DNA from: an uncultured Holophagaceae bacterium
Lineage (GTDB): Bacteria; Acidobacteriota; Holophagae; Holophagales; Holophagaceae
Direction of reading: 5' to 3'
DNA length: 37,090 nucleotides
Assembly: GCA_903839205.1 (NCBI GenBank)
Contig: CAIMBM010000054.1
Span: forward strand, 1 to 37,090
A model generated the notes under the pieces. The model did no database searches, was not told where the DNA came from, and saw nothing but the letters and a program-made list of their open reading frames with translations. The position numbers and the translations under genes are program-made. The first letter of the stretch is position 1. Each line of letters starts with the position of its first letter. Shown one piece after another: positions 1 to 10,389 of this stretch.

Positions 1-1710
1 CACGGTGGCGCTGGGCGGCCCCTGGAGGGCGGCCATGATGAAGCCCTGGTCCTCCTGGGGGGCCAGTTCGGACTTGGAGCTGGCGAAGAGGAAGCCCGTG
101 GCCAGGAGGATGAGGACGCCCAGCACCACCGTCACCCTGGAGGTGGCCAGGGAACTGCGCAGGACGCGCAGGTAGTGCCCGTGGAACCACTCGAACTGGC
201 CGTCGATGAAGCGGACGAAGCGGCCCGCGTCCTGCTCGGCCTTGAAGAACCGTGAGCACATCATGGGCGACAGGGTGAGCGCCACCACGGCCGACACGGC
301 CACGGCCCCGGCCAGGGTGAAGGCGAATTCGGTGAAGAGGCTCCCGGTCAGCCCCCCCTGGAACCCGATGGGGACGTACACCGCCACCAGGACCACGGTC
401 ATGGCCAGGATGGGCCCTCCCAGTTCCCGGGCTGCCTGGAGGGCGGCCTCTAACGGTGTCCTCCCCTCCCGCATGTGCCGGTCGGCGTTCTCCACGACGA
501 TGATGGCGTCGTCCACCACGAGGCCGATGCCCAGCACCAGGGCCAGCAGCGTGAGCAGGTTGATGGAGTAGCCAAAGGCCAGCATGACGGCGAAGGTCCC
601 CACCAGGGAGAGGGGCATGGCGATCACCGGCACCACCACGGCCCGCAAGGTCCCCAGGAAGAGATAGATCACCACGGTGACGATGAGCAGGGCTTCGGCC
701 AGGGTCTTGATCACCTCGATGATGGATGTGTTGATGAACTCTGTGGCGTCGTAGACGATCTCCCCGGTGAGGCCCGAGGGCAGCTGGGACTGGATCTCCG
801 GGAAGGCGCTGCGCACCCGCTTGGCCACATCGAGGATGTTGGCCTCGGGGGCCACCTTGATCCCGATGAACACCGACTGCCGGCCGTTGAAGGAGACGTT
901 GAAGGAGTAGTCGTCAGCCCCGAGGGTGACGTTGGCCACATCCTCCAGCCGCACGATGGCGCCGCCGCTCTGCCGGATGGCCAGTCTCCTGAACTCCTCC
1001 ACCGTGTGCAGGTCCGTGGCGGCCGTGAGGTCCACGCTCACCATCTGGCCCTTGGTGGCGCCCAGGGTCGAGAGGACGTTGTTGTTCGCCAGGGCCGTGT
1101 TCACTTCGGTGGCGGTCACGCCGTGGGCGGCCATGCGCTGGGGATCCAGCCAGGCCCGGAGGGCGAAGTTGCGGGCGCCCAGGATCTCGGCGGTCTGCAC
1201 GCCGGGGAGGGAATCCAGCCGGGGCTTCACCACCCGCACCAGGTAGTCCGTGATGTTGTTGGTGGGCAGGACGTCGCTGTAGAAGCCCATGTACATGGCG
1301 TCGGTGTTGTCGCTCATCTGCACCGTGATGACCGGCTGCTGCGCCTGGGGGGGGAGCTGGTTCCTGACGGCGTTGACCTGGGTGGTGATCTCCGTGAGGG
1401 CCTTGTTCGCGCTGTAGTTCAGGCGCAGGGTGGCGGTGATGGTGGAGACGCTGTTGACACTGGTGGAGGAGAGGTAGTCGATGCCCTGGGCCTGGGCGAT
1501 GCTGGACTCCAGGGGCTGGGTGATGAAACCCGCGACACTGGTGGCATCCGCCCCGTAGTAGACGGTGGACACCGTCACCACCGCGTGTTCGGTCCGGGGG
1601 TACTGGTTCACGGGCAGGTTGAAGATGGACCGCAGGCCCAGCACGAGGATCAGCAGGCTCACCACGGTGGCGACCACGGGCTTGCGGATGAACAGGTCGG
1701 TGAAGTTCAT
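1..1710 (-). CDS. RND multidrug efflux pump, inner-membrane subunit (N-terminal part, 3' end outside window)
   Basis: This is the proton-driven pump subunit of a tripartite drug efflux system in the inner membrane. About 570 codons are present and read open to the window edge; family members have about 1,030 residues, so the C-terminal half lies outside. The protein begins MNFTDLFIRKPVVATVV, the typical RND start with transmembrane helix 1, followed by the periplasmic porter domain. The segment GIGLVVDDAIIVVENADRH carries the paired aspartates of the AcrB-type proton relay in helix 4. The start lies 12 bases after the stop of the adaptor gene, so it is the last of three co-transcribed genes. 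The hydrophobe/amphiphile exporter (HAE-1) class is likely; the substrate cannot be read from sequence. Confidence 0.93.
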   Translation of the reverse strand, partial: MNFTDLFIRKPVVATVVSLLILVLGLRSIFNLPVNQYPRTEHAVVTVSTVYYGADATSVAGFITQPLESSIAQAQGIDYLSSTSVNSVSTITATLRLNYSANKALTEITTQVNAVRNQLPPQAQQPVITVQMSDNTDAMYMGFYSDVLPTNNITDYLVRVVKPRLDSLPGVQTAEILGARNFALRAWLDPQRMAAHGVTATEVNTALANNNVLSTLGATKGQMVSVDLTAATDLHTVEEFRRLAIRQSGGAIVRLEDVANVTLGADDYSFNVSFNGRQSVFIGIKVAPEANILDVAKRVRSAFPEIQSQLPSGLTGEIVYDATEFINTSIIEVIKTLAEALLIVTVVIYLFLGTLRAVVVPVIAMPLSLVGTFAVMLAFGYSINLLTLLALVLGIGLVVDDAIIVVENADRHMREGRTPLEAALQAARELGGPILAMTVVLVAVYVPIGFQGGLTGSLFTEFAFTLAGAVAVSAVVALTLSPMMCSRFFKAEQDAGRFVRFIDGQFEWFHGHYLRVLRSSLATSRVTVVLGVLILLATGFLFASSKSELAPQEDQGFIMAALQGPPSATV

Positions 1711-1722
1711 GGACCGAAGGCC

Positions 1723-2871
1723 TCACTTTTCCTGGGGGGCCGGATGTGGATCAGAAGCGGGCTGCACCTTGTTGTCCACCAGGAGGGGCGTGCCGTTGCG
1801 CAGCTTCAGCCCGCCGCTGGTGACCACCTGGGCGCCGGCGTCCAGCCCCTTCAGGATGGCCACCTGGTCGCCCCGGGTGGGGCCAGTGGTCACGAACACC
1901 TGCTGGGCGTGGAGGCCCCCGGGGCCCTGGACCGCCAGGAAGACCAGGGAACCGTAGGGGTTGTAGGTCACGGCCGTCTGGGGCAGGGTGAGGTAGGACT
2001 GGGGCGTCCCGGTTTCCAGACTGATGCTGGCGAACATCCCAGGCACGAGGGCCCGTTCGGGGTTGGCGAAGGTGGCTTCCACCTGGAGGGTGCGGGAGCC
2101 GCCGTCCACCTTGGGATTCACGGCGGTGACCTTCCCCCGGAAGACGCGCCCGGGATAGCCGTCCAGGCTGAGTTCCACCTTCTGGCCGGGCCTGACCTGG
2201 GCCACCTCCCGCTGGGGCAGGGCGAAGTCCGCGTACACCTGGTCCAGCTGCTGGACCGAGGCCACCGCGATGCCGGGGGTCACGTAGGCGCCTTCGCTCG
2301 TGGTGATGAGGCCCACCCGGCCGGCGAAGGGCGCCGTGAGGTGCTTCTTGGAAACCAGGGCCAGCTCGGCCCTGGCGGCCGCCTCCTTGGCCTTGAGGTC
2401 AGCCTCCAGTCCGTCGTAGTCCGCGGGGCTGATGGTCCTGGCCTCCAGCTGTTCCTTGGCCCGCCGGAAAGTCACCTTGGCCAGGTCGGCCGCGGCCTGG
2501 AGGGCCTGGTACTGGGCCCGCTCGGCCTCGTCGTTGAGGGACACCAGCTTCTCCCCGGGGTGGACCTGGGCGCCCGCCACGGCCTCCACCTTCACCACCA
2601 CGCCGGGGACCTCGAAGGCGAGGTCCGCCCCCCGGATGGCGCGCAGGGTGCCCACGGTGTTCAGCGTGGGCTGCCAGCGCTCCGCATGGGCCTGGGTGGT
2701 GCTGACCGTCTGGGGGGGTTCCTGGCCGCCCCTGAGGGCCCGCCCGATCATGACGTTCCTGAAGAGGTTGAAGCCCCCCAGGAGCCCCAGGAGAAGACCC
2801 ACCGCCACGATCATGATGACCATGCGTTTCCGGGTGCTGGGCGGGGGATCGGGCAGGATCTCCGGTGCCAT
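1723..2871 (-). CDS. RND efflux periplasmic adaptor (membrane fusion protein)
   Basis: This 382-residue adaptor links the pump to the outer-membrane channel in the periplasm. An N-terminal membrane anchor (about residues 17-36) follows a short cytoplasmic Arg/Lys stretch. Next come a lipoyl/barrel-sandwich half-motif (FEVPGVVVKVEAVAGAQV), a helical hairpin around residues 110-165, the second lipoyl half (LTAPFAGRVGLI), and a beta-barrel with the typical GSRTLQVEA segment. The coding end is Pro/Lys-rich and unstructured. It sits 8 bases after the outer-membrane factor gene and 12 before the pump gene. It belongs to the HlyD/AcrA family, and its family-typical length suggests it is intact. Confidence 0.93.
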   Translation of the reverse strand: MAPEILPDPPPSTRKRMVIMIVAVGLLLGLLGGFNLFRNVMIGRALRGGQEPPQTVSTTQAHAERWQPTLNTVGTLRAIRGADLAFEVPGVVVKVEAVAGAQVHPGEKLVSLNDEAERAQYQALQAAADLAKVTFRRAKEQLEARTISPADYDGLEADLKAKEAAARAELALVSKKHLTAPFAGRVGLITTSEGAYVTPGIAVASVQQLDQVYADFALPQREVAQVRPGQKVELSLDGYPGRVFRGKVTAVNPKVDGGSRTLQVEATFANPERALVPGMFASISLETGTPQSYLTLPQTAVTYNPYGSLVFLAVQGPGGLHAQQVFVTTGPTRGDQVAILKGLDAGAQVVTSGGLKLRNGTPLLVDNKVQPASDPHPAPQEK

Positions 2872-2879
2872 GGGAACTC

Positions 2880-4304
2880 CTAGAAGCCGCCGCCCAGGGC
2901 GGCATAGAGGGCGGTGGTGTCCGACAGGGAAGTGGCCCGGGCCCGGATCAGGCCCATGCGGGCCAGGTGCCAGGACCGGGTGGCATCCAGCAACTGAAGG
3001 TAGCTGGCGGCGCCGATGCGGAACTGGGCCTTGGCCAGGTCCAGGGACCGGGCCGCGGCCTGTTCGGATTCCACCTGGGCTTGCAGCGTCTGGGCGTCGA
3101 AGCGCAGGGCGTTGAGGGCGTCCGAGACGTTGGCGAAGGCCACCAGCACGGTCTGGCGGTAGTCGGCCAGGGCCTGGTCCACCCCCGCCTCGGCCCCCCG
3201 CTTCTGGGCCCGCAGCGCCCCGCCGTGGAAGATGGGCTGGAGCAGCCCGAAGGACACGCCCCAGGTCTCATTGCTCCCCTTGAACATGTCCTGGTAGGTC
3301 AGGGCCTGGGGCCCGGCGAAAGCCCCCAGCGTGATCTGGGGCAGGAGCGCCGCCGTGGCCACGCCCACCTGGGCGGTGGCCGCGTGGAGCTGCGCCTGGG
3401 CCGCCTGAATGTCGGGGCGGCGCTGCACCACCTGAGAGGGCAGACTCACCGGCAGGTCCCTCGGCAGGGTGAGTCCCGCCAGGGCCACGCGCTCCAGCCT
3501 CGTTTCCGAGGGGTAGCCGCCCAGGTAGACCGCGAGCTGATTGCGCACCTGTTCCAGCTGCTGGGCCAGGGGGGGCAGGATCGCCCGGGAGGCGGCCAGC
3601 TGGGCCTGCAGGGCCAGGAGATCGCCCTGGCTCTTCACGCCGATCTCCACCTGCCTGCCCGTGAGGGCCGTCTGCTCCTCCAGGAGGGCCGCCACGTCCC
3701 GGGCGGCCTGGAGCTGCTCCGCGAGGGAGGCTTCCTGGACGGTGGCGATGGCGACGTTGGAGGTGAGGCTCAGGTAGGTCCCCGTGAGCAGCCATCGGCG
3801 CAGGTCCACCTGGGCCTGGAGACCTTCGACCCGCCGGCGGGCGCCCCCGAACAGATCAAGGGTGTAGGAGACGTTCAGGGTGGCTGAATAGATGGTGTAG
3901 GGCGAGTAGATCCCCACGGCCGGCCCGGGCAGGGAACGGCTCACGCCCACCTGCGCATCCACGGCGGGAGAGAGGCTGCCGCCGGCCGCCACGAGATCCT
4001 CCCGCGCCCGCCGCACCGCGGCCTGGGCCGAGGCCAGGGTGGGGCTGTGGGCCAGGGCGAGGTCCATCCGGCGGTTCAGCTCCGGGGAACCGAAGGTGGT
4101 CCACCAGGCGGCTGGCACGGCCTGGCCCTTGAGGAAGCGCTGCGCATCCCCGACCGTGGCATCCGGAAGGGGTGTGGCACTGAATTCGGTCAGCTTGGGC
4201 GGCGCCTGGGGGGTGAAGCTGGGGCCGACCTTGCAGCCCACCACCACAAGCAGTGTGGCGATTCCCGGGAGCGTTCCGCGAAGGACCTTGAAGGGATGAG
4301 CCAT
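2880..4304 (-). CDS. NodT-family outer membrane efflux lipoprotein (TolC-like channel)
   Basis: This 474-residue TolC/OprM-type channel completes the efflux complex in the outer membrane. I chose the ATG at 4304 because it gives a lipoprotein signal (MAHPFKVLRGTL..LLVVVGC) with the acylated cysteine in a good lipobox. The reading frame stays open for 58 codons upstream, but those encode low-complexity sequence. Two OEP repeats of long amphipathic helices follow, with the family segments SLPSQVVQRRPDIQAAQAQL and a matching C-terminal repeat ending in LRFDAQTLQAQVE. It is the first gene of the efflux operon. About 200 bases without a gene separate it from the exporter gene upstream; I saw no clear promoter or regulator gene there. 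Confidence 0.92.
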   Translation of the reverse strand: MAHPFKVLRGTLPGIATLLVVVGCKVGPSFTPQAPPKLTEFSATPLPDATVGDAQRFLKGQAVPAAWWTTFGSPELNRRMDLALAHSPTLASAQAAVRRAREDLVAAGGSLSPAVDAQVGVSRSLPGPAVGIYSPYTIYSATLNVSYTLDLFGGARRRVEGLQAQVDLRRWLLTGTYLSLTSNVAIATVQEASLAEQLQAARDVAALLEEQTALTGRQVEIGVKSQGDLLALQAQLAASRAILPPLAQQLEQVRNQLAVYLGGYPSETRLERVALAGLTLPRDLPVSLPSQVVQRRPDIQAAQAQLHAATAQVGVATAALLPQITLGAFAGPQALTYQDMFKGSNETWGVSFGLLQPIFHGGALRAQKRGAEAGVDQALADYRQTVLVAFANVSDALNALRFDAQTLQAQVESEQAAARSLDLAKAQFRIGAASYLQLLDATRSWHLARMGLIRARATSLSDTTALYAALGGGF

Positions 4305-4504
4305 GGAGTTTTCAAACCTGAACGAATGAAGCTGGAAGGAGGTGCCCCGGCCGCGGGTGTCTTCCCCGGGTCCAAGGCCCAGGGCCATTGTTAGGGAAAA
4401 TGCCGGATATTCCCAGGGCTTAGATGCCATCCGGCGAGTTCCTCCGCGCCGTGGGCCTTGGAATGATTGAAGACCCATCCGGTCGAAAGGATGAGGGCGC
4501 TCCG

Positions 4505-6367
4505 TCAGGGGACGGAGGCCGTGAAATCCTCGCCGGGGTTGATGAACTGGTCCATCTCCGCGCCGTGCTGGTGGTCGTGGAGCTGCTTGTAGCGGCCGTT
4601 CAGGGCGAGCAGTTCCCGGTGGGTGCCCCGCTCCACGATCTCCCCGTGTTCGATCACGAGAATCTGGTCGGCGCTCTCGATGGTGCTGAGCCGGTGGGCG
4701 ATGACGAAGGTGGTCCGGCCGGCCCGCAGGCGACGGAGGCCGTCCCGGATCAGGGCCTCGCTCTCGCTGTCGAGGCTGGAGGTGGCCTCGTCCAGGAGGA
4801 GGATGCGGGGGTCCGCCAGGATGGCCCGGGCGATGGCCACCCGCTGGCGCTGGCCGCCAGACAGCTTGACGCCGCGCTCGCCCACGACGGTGTCGTAGCC
4901 CAGGTCGAAGCGATCCACGAACTCGTGGACATGGGCGATGCGGCCCACGGCTTCGACCTCCTCGCGGGTGGCGCCGGGCTTGGCGAAGCCGATGTTGTCG
5001 GCCACAGTGCCGTCGAAGAGGAAGTTGTCCTGCATCACGACGCCCAGCTTGGCGCGGTACTCCCGCAGCCGCAGGGTCTCGATGTTCTTGCCGTCCACGA
5101 ATACCTGTCCCTGCTGGGGATGGTTGAAGGCCATGACCAGGGAGATGATGGTGCTCTTGCCGGAGCCGCTGGAACCCACCAGGGCGACCGTGCTGCCGGC
5201 GGGCACCTCGAAGGACATGCCCTTCAGGACCGGGGCGCCTTCCTCATAGGCGAAGGTGACATCCCGGAAGGCCACGGACCCCTCCATGGCTGGCAGCGGT
5301 TCGCGGCTGGCATCCTCCTGGTCCTCCGTGGGCATGTCGAGGATCTCCCGCACCCGGTCCAGGCCCGCGAAGGCCTCACTCACCTGCGTTCCGATGTTGG
5401 CGATCTGCACCACCGGCGCGGCCATCAGCCCCACGAAGAAGGTGTACATGATGAGGTCGCCCAGGGTCATGGCCCCCGTGAGGATGGCCCGTCCGCCGAT
5501 GATCATGATGAGGACGCCCAGGGCCCCCACGATGGCCGTGCCGAAGGCCGTGATGGCGCTGGTGCCCGTGAGCGTCCCGGCGATGTTCTTGAAGAGCCGC
5601 TCCGTGCCTTCGGCGAAGATCCGGCGCTCCCGGTCCTCGGCCACGTAGATCTTGAGGATCCGGATGCCGCCCACGGATTCCGTGAGGCGGCCCGTGATGT
5701 CGGCGGTGATCACGCTGCGCAGGCGGAAGAGGGGGCGCAGCTTCCGGAACGCCAGGGCCATGGCCCCGCCGAAGGCGGACAGGAAGAGGACCGTGGCCAG
5801 GGTGAGCTTCCAGTTCAGCCAGAACAGCACGGCCAGGGAGATCGTGGCCGTGAGGACGCCCCCCACCAGCTGGATGATCCCCGTGCCCACCAGGTTGCGG
5901 ACGCCTTCCGCATCGTTCATGACACGGGAGATGACGACGCCACTCTTGGTGCTGTCAAAATAGCGGATGGGCAGGCGCAGGATGTGGTCCTGCACCCGCT
6001 GCCGCATGGCCATGATGGCGCGCTGGGCCGCCACGCTGACCACCTGGGAATTGGCGTAGCTGGTGATCGCCTGCAGCAGGGTGGCGGCTCCCGCCCCCAG
6101 GGCCAGGGGCATGAGGAGGTGCCCGTTGTGCTTCCCGATGACCTCGTCGATGAGGTACTTCGTGCTGGCGGGCAGCACCAGCCCCGCCAGGCGGCTGATG
6201 AGCATGAGGAACAGGCCCAGCGAGAGCGATGCCCGATGCTGCCGCAGGAGGGCCCGGGCCTCCCGCCAGGCCCGGGCCGTGTCCACCTTGGGTTTCGTCT
6301 TGGGATCGGTCATGCGGCCACCGGGAGAGGGGATGGGAATGGAGCCCATGCGGGAGAGCTTGGCCAT
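4505..6367 (-). CDS. MsbA-like ABC exporter, fused permease and ATPase
   Basis: This 620-residue half-transporter would work as a homodimer in the inner membrane. A six-helix ABC transmembrane domain (about residues 40-340) is followed by a nucleotide-binding domain with Walker A GSSGSGKST, signature LSGGQRQRVAIARA, Walker B ILLLDEATSSLDSE and the H-loop VIAHRLST. There is no C39 peptidase domain, so it is not a bacteriocin processing exporter. The ATG at 6367 directly follows the stop of the esterase gene and has an AGGAGG ribosome site six bases upstream, so the two genes are coupled. Lipid A, phospholipid or drug export are the usual roles. A 7-bp stem with an AGGG loop (4500-4517) covers the stop codon. 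Confidence 0.93.
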   Translation of the reverse strand: MAKLSRMGSIPIPSPGGRMTDPKTKPKVDTARAWREARALLRQHRASLSLGLFLMLISRLAGLVLPASTKYLIDEVIGKHNGHLLMPLALGAGAATLLQAITSYANSQVVSVAAQRAIMAMRQRVQDHILRLPIRYFDSTKSGVVISRVMNDAEGVRNLVGTGIIQLVGGVLTATISLAVLFWLNWKLTLATVLFLSAFGGAMALAFRKLRPLFRLRSVITADITGRLTESVGGIRILKIYVAEDRERRIFAEGTERLFKNIAGTLTGTSAITAFGTAIVGALGVLIMIIGGRAILTGAMTLGDLIMYTFFVGLMAAPVVQIANIGTQVSEAFAGLDRVREILDMPTEDQEDASREPLPAMEGSVAFRDVTFAYEEGAPVLKGMSFEVPAGSTVALVGSSGSGKSTIISLVMAFNHPQQGQVFVDGKNIETLRLREYRAKLGVVMQDNFLFDGTVADNIGFAKPGATREEVEAVGRIAHVHEFVDRFDLGYDTVVGERGVKLSGGQRQRVAIARAILADPRILLLDEATSSLDSESEALIRDGLRRLRAGRTTFVIAHRLSTIESADQILVIEHGEIVERGTHRELLALNGRYKQLHDHQHGAEMDQFINPGEDFTASVP

Positions 6368-7045
6368 TCAGGGCCTCCTGCGGAGGACGGGATCGAGGGC
6401 AGCCCAGACCCGGTCGGCCACACGCCGGGCGCCCTCGGCATTGGGATGGATGCCATCGGGCTGGTTCAGTCCGGGATCCATGGCGACCCCTTCGAGCAGG
6501 AAGGGCAGCAGAGGTATCTGGTATTCCTTCGCGAGGCGGGGAAAGATCCGGGCGAAGCCCTTGCGATAGTCTGTGCCGTAGTTCTCAGGGAGTTGGATGC
6601 CGGCCAGCACCACCCGCGTGCCCTCCTTCCGGGCCCGGTCCAGGATCAGCCAGAGGTTCCGCTCGGTTTCCGCGACCGGCACCCCGCGCAGGCCGTCGTT
6701 GGCCCCGAGGCAGAGGAACAGCACGTCCACCTTCTGCCGGAAGACCCAATCCAGCCGGGCCACCCCGCCGGCCGTGGTGTCCCCGCTGATCCCGGCGTTG
6801 ACGACTTTCCAGGGCCGCCCTTCCGAGGCGAGCCGGGCTTCGATGAGGGCGGGAAAGGCCTGCTCCCTCGACAGGCCCAGGCCCGCCGTGAGGCTGTCCC
6901 CCAGGAACACCAGGGTGCCCTGGTAGGCCTGCGGCGCCGAAGCGGGCGCGGAGGGCGACCTCGCCTCCAGGGCCCCCCTGCCGCAGCCGCCGGCCAGGGC
7001 GGCCAGCAGGGGCAACACGACGGCGGAACAGGGGACCTTCCTCAT
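6368..7045 (-). CDS. tesA: TesA-like SGNH/GDSL esterase, predicted lipoprotein
   Basis: This 225-residue SGNH hydrolase is related to arylesterase/lysophospholipase TesA. Block I is FLGDSLTAGLG with the nucleophile serine, block II is NAGISGDTTAGG, block III is GANDGLRG, and block V is DGIHPN with the Asp-His pair, so all catalytic residues are present. The start at 7045 gives the signal MRKVPCSAVVLPLLAALAGGC. It ends in a lipobox cysteine, predicting an envelope lipoprotein, whereas E. coli TesA is a soluble periplasmic enzyme. It is divergent from a YbbA-like ATPase gene 84 bases away, as in E. coli, which supports the tesA assignment. It likely hydrolyses acyl esters or lysophospholipids. 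Confidence 0.9.
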   Translation of the reverse strand: MRKVPCSAVVLPLLAALAGGCGRGALEARSPSAPASAPQAYQGTLVFLGDSLTAGLGLSREQAFPALIEARLASEGRPWKVVNAGISGDTTAGGVARLDWVFRQKVDVLFLCLGANDGLRGVPVAETERNLWLILDRARKEGTRVVLAGIQLPENYGTDYRKGFARIFPRLAKEYQIPLLPFLLEGVAMDPGLNQPDGIHPNAEGARRVADRVWAALDPVLRRRP

Positions 7046-7129
7046 GGCTGAAGCATGGCATGACCGCCTTCGGCCCGGCACTCACCGAATCGAGGCGCGA
7101 GGCCGCTAGGCTGATGGGCGAGGGCTGCC

Positions 7130-7797
<668 letters not shown>

Positions 7798-7801
<4 letters not shown>

Positions 7802-10368
7802 GCTTCGCGCTGCGCATGGCCCTGCGGGAGGGTTCGCGCCAGAAGGGTCGCCTCCTGGTCATTGCCCTCTGCCTCGCCGTGGGTTTCGCGGCCTTCTTCG
7901 CGACGTACGGGTTCAGCGCCCGCGTGCTCAGCGGCATCCGGGCCGAATCGAGGTCCCTGTTGGGAGCCGATTTCTCCATCACGTCCATGGGGGAATTCCC
8001 CGAAGACGTACTTCAGGGGGCGGCCGCGCTGCCGGGCATCCAGGGCCACAGCCTCGTCTACGACCTGGTGAGCATGGCCCACACCGGAGAGGGAGAGGCC
8101 ATCCTCAGCCGCCTGGTGGAAGTGCGGGCCGTGGACGGGTCCTATCCCCTGGTCGGAAGGCTGGCTCTCCTGGCGCAAGGGGCGCCAAGGGAAGGCAGGA
8201 TCGGGGGCTCCGGGGCGGTGTTCGTGGATCGGGGGCTGGCCGAGAGCTGGGGGCTTCGGGGCGGGCCCGTCGGTGCAGGCTCGCCGGCTTCGACACTGGC
8301 CATCGGGGACGGAACCCTGCCCGTGGGCGGCGTGATCACCCTGGACGAAAGCCGCCAGGCCAGCGCCTTCACGCTCGGCCCCAGGGTCCTGTTGGATCGC
8401 ACGGACGCGGAGCGCCTGCACCTGCTCACCCCGCGGTCGCGGTTCACGGGGCGCTTGCTGTTGACCCTGGCCCCCGGGGCCGACGCCATCCGAGTGCGGA
8501 AGGAACTGGACGAGCTCGTTCGCGCCGCCCCCCGGCGGCTGCGGCTGCTGAACCACGAGGAGGCGGCCACGGCCCTGGCCCGGCCCATCCGGAACCTCAA
8601 CCGCTTCGTCCAGCAGCTGGGTCTGGCCACGCTGCTTTTAGCCATGCTGGGGGCCTGGGCGATCCTCACGACCTTCCTGGACGCCCGGTCCCGGGACGCG
8701 GCCATCCTGCGCTGTCTGGGGGCGGATCCCATGACACCGGCCCGCATTTACGGCCTGCTGACCCTGCTGCTGCTGGGCCTCGCCCTGGCCCTGGGCCTGG
8801 CGGCGGGGCTGGGGGTCTCGGCCCTGATCCCTCGGTGGCTGGGGGACCTCCTGCCCGTGGCAGTCCGGGAAGGATCCACGGCGCTGCCGCCCTTCCTCGA
8901 GACCATCCTCGCCCTGACCATGATCGTTCTGATCACCCTGCCGCCCCTGGTGCGGCTGGGGGAGGTGAAGCCGCTCCTGCTGCTGAGGGAGGACCCGGTG
9001 CACCAGGGAGGGCGGATCTGGCTCGGACGCTCCTGTGCCGGTCTGGCCCTGGCCCTGGCGGTGCTGCTGGTCATCCGCAACGCCCCCAGCCTGAGGGTGG
9101 GCGTGGGCACGGCCCTGGGCATGGCCCTGCTCTTTCTTCTGCTCTATGGGGCGGCCCGGCTGCTGCTGTTCACCTACCGCAGCACCGCCAGGGCGATGCC
9201 CCTCTCCCTGCGCCTGGCCTTCGGGCAGCTCGGGGCACGGCGGGGCCTGACTGCGCTCATGATGGCCGTGATGGGCCTGGCGGTCTTCCTCACGAGCGCG
9301 ACCCAGTTCATCAAGGACGACATCGTGGCGCCCATCGCCTCCCAGCGGGGCCAGGGCAATCGCCCAAACCTGTTCTTCCTCGACGTGCAGGCAACCCAGC
9401 GGGAAGGGGTGGCCGCCCGACTGAAGGCGGAAACGGGCCAAGAGCCCATGGAAGCACCCATCGTCCGGGCCAGGCTCAGCGCCATCGACGGCAGGCCGGT
9501 GGGCGAATCCCGGACCCGCAATCGAGACGAGGACGCGGGCGAAGGGCGCGGAGAAGGCTTCCGGAACCGCGAGCAGAACCTCACCTGGCGGGACCGGCTG
9601 GGCGCCTCCGAGGCCGTGGCCGCGGGCAAGTTCTGGAAGCCTGGAATTCTCCAGACGGACGAGATCTCCCTGGAACAGGGCTTTGCGGACTCCATCGGGG
9701 CCAAGTTGGGCAGTGTGCTGGCGTTCGATGTCTCCGGCACCGAGGTGCGGGGACGGGTCACCAGCCTCCGCAAAGTGATGTGGCAGAGCTTCCAGCCTAA
9801 CTTTTTCATCGTGATGCACCCATCACTGCTGAAGGGGGCGCCGGCCGTCCACCTCCTGGCCGTCGAGGCGGACCCGGCGGCCAAGGCCCGCATCCAGGTG
9901 GCCATGGCGAGGGATTTCCCGAACATCACCCTCATCGACGTGACGGAGGTGGTGGCGAAGGTGGGACGGGTGCTGGACACCATCGCCCTCATCACGCGGG
10001 CCCTGTCGGCGCTCATGCTGGCCTCGGCCTTCCTGGTGCTGACCGCCAGCCTCATCACCGGCCGCCTGGGACGCCAGAGGGACCTGGCCCTGCTGCGCAC
10101 CCTCGGGGCCTCCCACGGCACCCTGCTGCGCAGCCTGGCCTGGGAATTCCTGGCCCTGGGGGGCAGTTCCGCCCTGCTGGCCACGGCCCTGGCCTGGGGC
10201 CTGGCGAGGATCTACACCAGCCGGGTCCTGGAACTGCCCACCCATCCGGGCGTCGGCCTGGGCCTGCTGCTGATGGCGGCCTCCGCGGGACTGACTCTGG
10301 TGGTGGGCGTCGCCGGCAGCCTGCGGGTCCTCAACGTCAAGCCCATGGACGTGCTGCGGGGGGAATGA
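7798..10368 (+). CDS. ybbP: YbbP-like FtsX-family ABC permease
   Basis: This 856-residue inner-membrane permease pairs with the preceding ATPase. An N-terminal helix (about residues 18-40) leads into a large periplasmic domain. A block of helices then carries the first FtsX domain (about residues 260-400) and further helices to about 500. A second periplasmic region (about 510-710) follows, and the C-terminal FtsX domain (about 725-850) has three helices. The cytoplasmic-facing segment RLGRQRDLALLRTLGASHGTLLRS is the usual coupling motif; only its pattern is cited here. The length matches the two-FtsX-domain YbbP family (about 800 residues). It ends 21 bases before the convergent gamma-glutamyltransferase gene. 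The substrate is unknown. Confidence 0.9.
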
Positions 10369-10389
10369 TCAGGGTGGCAGGGCCCCGGT

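Noticed and set aside
475-2883. Very long plus-strand frame (802 codons)
   Set aside because: It is antisense to the efflux adaptor and pump and yields Gly/His/Asp-rich low-complexity sequence; the minus-strand proteins show clear family motifs.
4505-6367. MsbA-like exporter as the RiPP exporter
   Set aside because: It is about 16 kb from the dehydratase, coupled to the esterase gene and lacks a peptidase domain.
4424-7051. 875-codon plus-strand frame
   Set aside because: Antisense shadow of the ABC exporter and TesA-like genes, with biased composition and no domain.
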